From Asanoa iriomotensis (GTDB lineage Bacteria > Actinomycetota > Actinomycetes > Mycobacteriales > Micromonosporaceae), in the NCBI RefSeq assembly GCF_016862515.1, contig NZ_BONC01000014.1, positions 62,001-126,000 on the forward strand: 64,000 nt of DNA, in the 5' to 3' direction. Below the pieces are notes generated by a model. That model ran no database searches and was not told the origin of the DNA. It saw only the letters and a program-made list of their open reading frames with translations. Made by a program: the position numbers and the translations under genes. Every line of letters begins with the position of its first letter. Positions within the stretch are counted from its first letter, which is position 1. This document shows, piece after piece, positions 60,847 to 64,000 of the stretch.

Positions 60847-63594
60847 TCATTTGGCGGGGTTGGCGCGCTTCTCCGCGGTCGACGGCTCCAGCTGTGCCGG
60901 GTCCCCGGTGCCCCGGCCCAGGTTGATCAGCGCGAAACCCGTGCGCAGTTTGTCGCGGAACGTCGGGTCCACGGTGAGCAGCACGTACAGCACGGCCCAG
61001 CCGATCGTGAGCAGCCGCGCCCAGTTGAGGATCGTCTCGTTGAACCGTAGCCACGGCTGCGCCACGAGCACCACGGCCAGGGGCAGCCCGGCGAAGAACA
61101 GCATGCGCACGCCGTCCGCGACGATCTGCCGCCGGGACCGGTGCCGGACCTGCCGCTCGGGCGGATCGGCCGCCTGGAGCCGGCCCAACGCACCGGTGGC
61201 CAGCGCCGCGATGTCCTTGCGGAGGGTCTCCTCGATCTTCCGCCAGGCCCCGGGCGGCGCCGCCACCATCAGGTACTTCAGCTCCCGCAGGGCCGCCGCC
61301 GCCCGCCGCCCGCGGTGCCGCAGGACCTCCGCGCTGGCCGGGTCGGCGGCGAACACCGCGGGCAGGTCGGTCTCCAGCCGACTCGCCACCTGTTCGAGCG
61401 TCCGCAGCTTGTAGCGGCGCCAGTGCAGGTCGTTGCGCAGCGTCGGGCGTTCGACCTCGGCCAGCACCTCGAGGAGGCCGACGACGGCGAAGCCGCGCGG
61501 GTCGGCCCGCTGGACGCGGCGCGCCTGCACCGCTCCACCGACGTTGGCGCCGGCCACCGCGATCAGGCGCAACGCGCTCACCGCCACGACGGCGAGGACG
61601 GTCGCACCGACCAGCAGTGGCCACCGGCCGTCGATCCTGGTGACCAGGTAGCCGCTGGCAGCGACCGCCACCATGGCCGGCAGCAGGCGGGTGCGCTCGT
61701 CCACCCGCCACAGTGCTCCGACGACGATCGCGGCACACGCGAATCCGACGGCCGCGGACCAGAGGGCGCCGAGGTCGCCCGCGAGCCGCGCGACCACGTA
61801 CCCGCTGACGATCGCGCCGGCGTAGGTCGCCACCCGGTGGGCGACCACCCGGATCCGCCCCCATCTCAGTTCCCAGCGCGTCTCCTGGAAGGCGAAACGG
61901 TCCGGCGCCGCGCGCAGCTCGGCGACCCGCTCCGGCCCGACCACCGCGCCGAGGGTGCGGGCCGTGTCCGCGCACCGCCGCTTCCACAGGTCGAGCGCCC
62001 ACCGGTCCGAGGCGCCGAGAGCCCGGCGGATGCGGACGAGCGGGCCGCCGGTCCGCCACCATTGCTTCCACCGCAGAGTCCGGGCGAATGAGCCCAGGCC
62101 GTCGGCCGGGCCGAAGGCCTCCAGGGACAGCGCGTAGAACCCGAGATCGTCCAGGAGGTCGCCGCGGGCCGCGCGGGCCTCGGCGGGCCGGCCGCCGCCT
62201 TCGGCGTACCGGTCGCTGACGGCCGACGCCTCGACGTAGCGGCCCAGCCAGTTGAGGAACGTCAACTCGGCCTGGAGCAGCGACGCCTTCGCGGGCTCCA
62301 GGGAGCGGGCCTCCCGGATCCGCAGCAGCGCGAGCTCCTCCTGGTTGTCGAAGTAGAGCGCCCAGCCGAGCCGCTCGAGCAACGGCACGCTCGGCCGATC
62401 GGGGTGGTAGGCCGCGGCGAGAGTGCCGGCGGCGTCGCGGTTTTCCTGCGCGCCGGCCGCGGCGACGGCCGCGCCCGCGTCGGCCGCCCGGCCGAGCGCG
62501 TCGGCCGCGGGCTCGCCGATCGCGGGCCGGTGCGGGCCGAGCCAGTCGAGCAGAACCTGCTCCTCCCGGCGCCGGCCACGGTCGCGCACGAACCACAGTG
62601 GACCCCCGGTGCGCCACCAGCGCCGCCGCCATTCCGACCGGGCGACGCCCGCCGGCCCGTGCGCGTCGACGGCCAGGAACGCCAGTCCCACGGAGAGCAG
62701 GATCTTCGCGCGGACCTCGCGGAGCTCCTCGACCAGGGTGCCGGTGTCCAGCAGGGTCCACGCGTCGCGCAGCCGGTCGAGCTCGACCAGCAGGCCGGCG
62801 CGCCGCCGGTGGAGGCCGGCGACCAGGGGATCGAGCCGATCGCTGAGCTGCAGGGCCAGCCGGCTGTCACTCAGATCGTCCGCGATGTCGACCGCCGTGG
62901 CGATCAGCCGCGGGTGCGCGTCGCCGGCCGCGACCGGCGCCGCCAGGAGCCGCGCGGCGGCCGGCGCGTCGCCGTCGCGGACAAGCTGGTCCGCTCGCAT
63001 CACCAGTTGCCATGCGGTCCGGTCGCGCCCGACGTCGGCGCACACACCTCGCAGCAACGGCTCGAGCGGACCGGGAGCGTCGCCGACAACGAGCCGGCCC
63101 GCCAGCCCCTCCGCCTCGCGCCGGCGCAGTGCGCGGCGGACGAACCAGAGCGGCCCACCGGTCGCCCACCAGAGCCGCAGTCGGCTCCGCCCTCGACTCA
63201 CGTCCAGCGCGTGCGCGGGAAGGCCGAGCTCCTGGTAGAGCTGGGACAGCTCCCACCGGGCGGCCTCCGCCGGTAGGAGCGCGCTGGCCTCGGCCACCGC
63301 GCGGCCGTCCTCGGCCCGGTCCAGCAGCGCCACCCGCCGTGCGGACAGGTTGGAGCGGTCGGGCGCCCAGGTGACCGCGATCTCGAGCAGATCGAGGCCG
63401 CGCGCGCTGTGGCCGAGCTGGATCTGCTCCTCACCCAGCCGCCGCACCAGGTCGGCGTCGAGGGGGTCGTCGCCGGGGGCGCCCAGGCCGAGCAGCGCCT
63501 CGGCGACCAGCCGGGAGACCTCCGCGGGATCGTCCAGATCGGAGATTGTCTGCAGGAGACGGTCGCGGTCCACGCCGTACAGTCTGTCGCACAT
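60847..63594 (-). CDS. Large repeat-containing membrane protein with WWxTGGPL modules
   Basis: A 915-residue protein I cannot assign. The N-terminal two thirds are helical, TPR-like and contain three similar modules about 185 residues apart, each marked by WW-x-TGGPL followed by an Arg-rich stretch (near 63160, 62610 and 62050). Residues about 600-720 have several membrane helices and there are two more near residue 840-880. The ATG is directly after AGGAGG, an unusual zero spacing, so the true start may be slightly downstream. It is convergent with DUF5996 and divergent from arsR. Confidence 0.65.
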   Translation of the reverse strand: MCDRLYGVDRDRLLQTISDLDDPAEVSRLVAEALLGLGAPGDDPLDADLVRRLGEEQIQLGHSARGLDLLEIAVTWAPDRSNLSARRVALLDRAEDGRAVAEASALLPAEAARWELSQLYQELGLPAHALDVSRGRSRLRLWWATGGPLWFVRRALRRREAEGLAGRLVVGDAPGPLEPLLRGVCADVGRDRTAWQLVMRADQLVRDGDAPAAARLLAAPVAAGDAHPRLIATAVDIADDLSDSRLALQLSDRLDPLVAGLHRRRAGLLVELDRLRDAWTLLDTGTLVEELREVRAKILLSVGLAFLAVDAHGPAGVARSEWRRRWWRTGGPLWFVRDRGRRREEQVLLDWLGPHRPAIGEPAADALGRAADAGAAVAAAGAQENRDAAGTLAAAYHPDRPSVPLLERLGWALYFDNQEELALLRIREARSLEPAKASLLQAELTFLNWLGRYVEASAVSDRYAEGGGRPAEARAARGDLLDDLGFYALSLEAFGPADGLGSFARTLRWKQWWRTGGPLVRIRRALGASDRWALDLWKRRCADTARTLGAVVGPERVAELRAAPDRFAFQETRWELRWGRIRVVAHRVATYAGAIVSGYVVARLAGDLGALWSAAVGFACAAIVVGALWRVDERTRLLPAMVAVAASGYLVTRIDGRWPLLVGATVLAVVAVSALRLIAVAGANVGGAVQARRVQRADPRGFAVVGLLEVLAEVERPTLRNDLHWRRYKLRTLEQVASRLETDLPAVFAADPASAEVLRHRGRRAAAALRELKYLMVAAPPGAWRKIEETLRKDIAALATGALGRLQAADPPERQVRHRSRRQIVADGVRMLFFAGLPLAVVLVAQPWLRFNETILNWARLLTIGWAVLYVLLTVDPTFRDKLRTGFALINLGRGTGDPAQLEPSTAEKRANPAK

Positions 63595-63607
63595 CCTCCT
63601 CGGCGGC

Positions 63608-63637
63608 TTGACAGGCAAGCGTCCGCTTGCATAACGT
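63608..63637 (+). promoter_or_regulatory. Promoter and operator of the arsR-VOC operon
   Basis: TTGACA (63608-63613) and TAACGT (63632-63637) are an 18-base-spaced -35/-10 pair. Between them lies the inverted repeat GCAAGC (63615-63620) / GCTTGC (63625-63630), in position for an ArsR repressor to block polymerase. The GTG start at 63646 is only eight bases after the -10, so the transcript is probably leaderless. Confidence 0.7.
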
Positions 63638-63645
63638 TCTGCGAC

Positions 63646-63924
63646 GTGGGCGACGTCTTCAAGGCTCTGGCCGACCCAACGCGCCGTGCGATCCTCGACG
63701 AGCTGACCGACCGTGACGGTCAGACGCTCTTCGAGATCTGTGCGCGCCTGGCGGCCAAGCACGGGCTCGGCTCGTCCCGCCAGGCGATCTCGCAGCATCT
63801 CGACGTCCTGGCGGCCGCCGGCCTGCTCCAGGCCAGGCGCGAGGGCCGCTACAAGTTCCACCACATCGACACGACGCCGCTGGAACCCATCGTCGAGCGG
63901 TGGCTGAGGAAGGGATCGAAATGA
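63646..63924 (+). CDS. ArsR-family transcriptional repressor
   Basis: A 92-residue winged helix with ADPTRRAILDELTDRDG and SSRQAISQHLDVLAAAGLL as recognition region. It lacks the metal-binding CxC of classical ArsR, so it probably senses something other than arsenic. GTG start without ribosome binding site fits a leaderless mRNA. It overlaps the VOC gene by four bases; ArsR-VOC pairs are common in actinobacteria. Confidence 0.88.
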   Translation: MGDVFKALADPTRRAILDELTDRDGQTLFEICARLAAKHGLGSSRQAISQHLDVLAAAGLLQARREGRYKFHHIDTTPLEPIVERWLRKGSK

Positions 63925-64000
63925 TGAGGGTCAACATGGCCAGCGTCCTGGTCGACGACCAGACCAAGGCGCTGCGGTTCTACACCGACGTCCTCGGCTT
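63921..64000 (+). CDS. VOC-superfamily (glyoxalase-like) protein, 5' part
   Basis: Only 26 codons are inside the window. The start VNMASVLVDDQTKALRFYTD and VLG are typical of vicinal-oxygen-chelate proteins (glyoxalase, dioxygenase, resistance types). AGGAAGGG lies before two tandem ATGs (63921 and 63924). It is regulated with arsR. The 3' end is outside the window. Confidence 0.75.
   Translation, partial: MMRVNMASVLVDDQTKALRFYTDVLG

Noticed and set aside
63595-63864. The N-terminal extension of the large membrane protein frame
   Set aside because: It is antisense to arsR and low in coding character; the protein more likely starts near 63594.

Overview
The window is high-GC, tightly packed DNA with many GTG/TTG starts and ATGA/GTGA overlaps. 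It contains SARP, AfsR-like and CGNR regulators and a type II polyketide cluster. This points to a filamentous actinomycete, perhaps Micromonosporaceae (inference). I saw no rRNA, tRNA, CRISPR array or insertion sequence.

Left flank, 1-8712. This holds the end of an ABC ATPase, then a BlaI/M56-peptidase signalling pair. Two near-identical operators bracket a methyltransferase, a PAP2 phosphatase and a DedA membrane protein. A DUF2716 gene and a second PAP2 gene follow. Next comes a TetR regulator between two HSL-type esterases, with palindromes in its divergent promoter, and then a secreted protein of unknown function.

Biosynthetic cluster, about 8980-51362. The core is a minus-strand block (50252 down to 39245) with KS-alpha, CLF, ACP, a TcmN-like aromatase, TcmI- and SchA/CurD-like cyclases, a cupin, two ketoreductases, two ABM monooxygenases, two anthrone-oxygenase-like membrane proteins, a flavin oxidoreductase and a beta-hydroxyacid dehydrogenase. 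Around it lie a four-subunit acetyl-CoA carboxylase with fused carboxyltransferase, a FAD monooxygenase, an asparagine-synthetase-like amidotransferase, two P450s, a ferredoxin, a second flavin oxidoreductase, four O-methyltransferases, a glycosyltransferase, a B12-binding radical SAM enzyme and a membrane-anchored multicopper oxidase. Export is by an MMPL pump, a DrrAB-type ABC pair and a POT-type carrier. Regulators are a SARP, a LuxR-type regulator and a PadR regulator. The amidotransferase with many oxygenases resembles clusters for nitrogen-containing pentangular polyphenols and polycyclic xanthones such as lysolipin and xantholipin. The radical SAM enzyme, glycosyltransferase and multicopper oxidase are unexpected additions.

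The likely sequence of events (inference) is: malonyl-CoA supply by the Acc proteins, chain building by KS/CLF/ACP, reduction and cyclisation, anthrone oxidation, oxidative ring cleavage by the FAD enzyme, amidation to a pyridone ring, then O-methylation, possible radical methylation and glycosylation, and export. A 23-base site upstream of padR recurs with 20/23 identity upstream of the MMPL pump, so the PadR protein probably controls both exporters.

Right flank, 51414-64000. This holds a FetB-like permease without its ATPase, a deletion scar joining the start of a sigma factor to the end of a secreted protein, an MFS/ChrB pair, a full-length AfsR-like regulator, a small secreted protein, a CGNR regulator with a leaderless promoter, RidA, DUF5996, a large membrane protein with three WWxTGGPL modules, and an ArsR-VOC pair cut by the window end.
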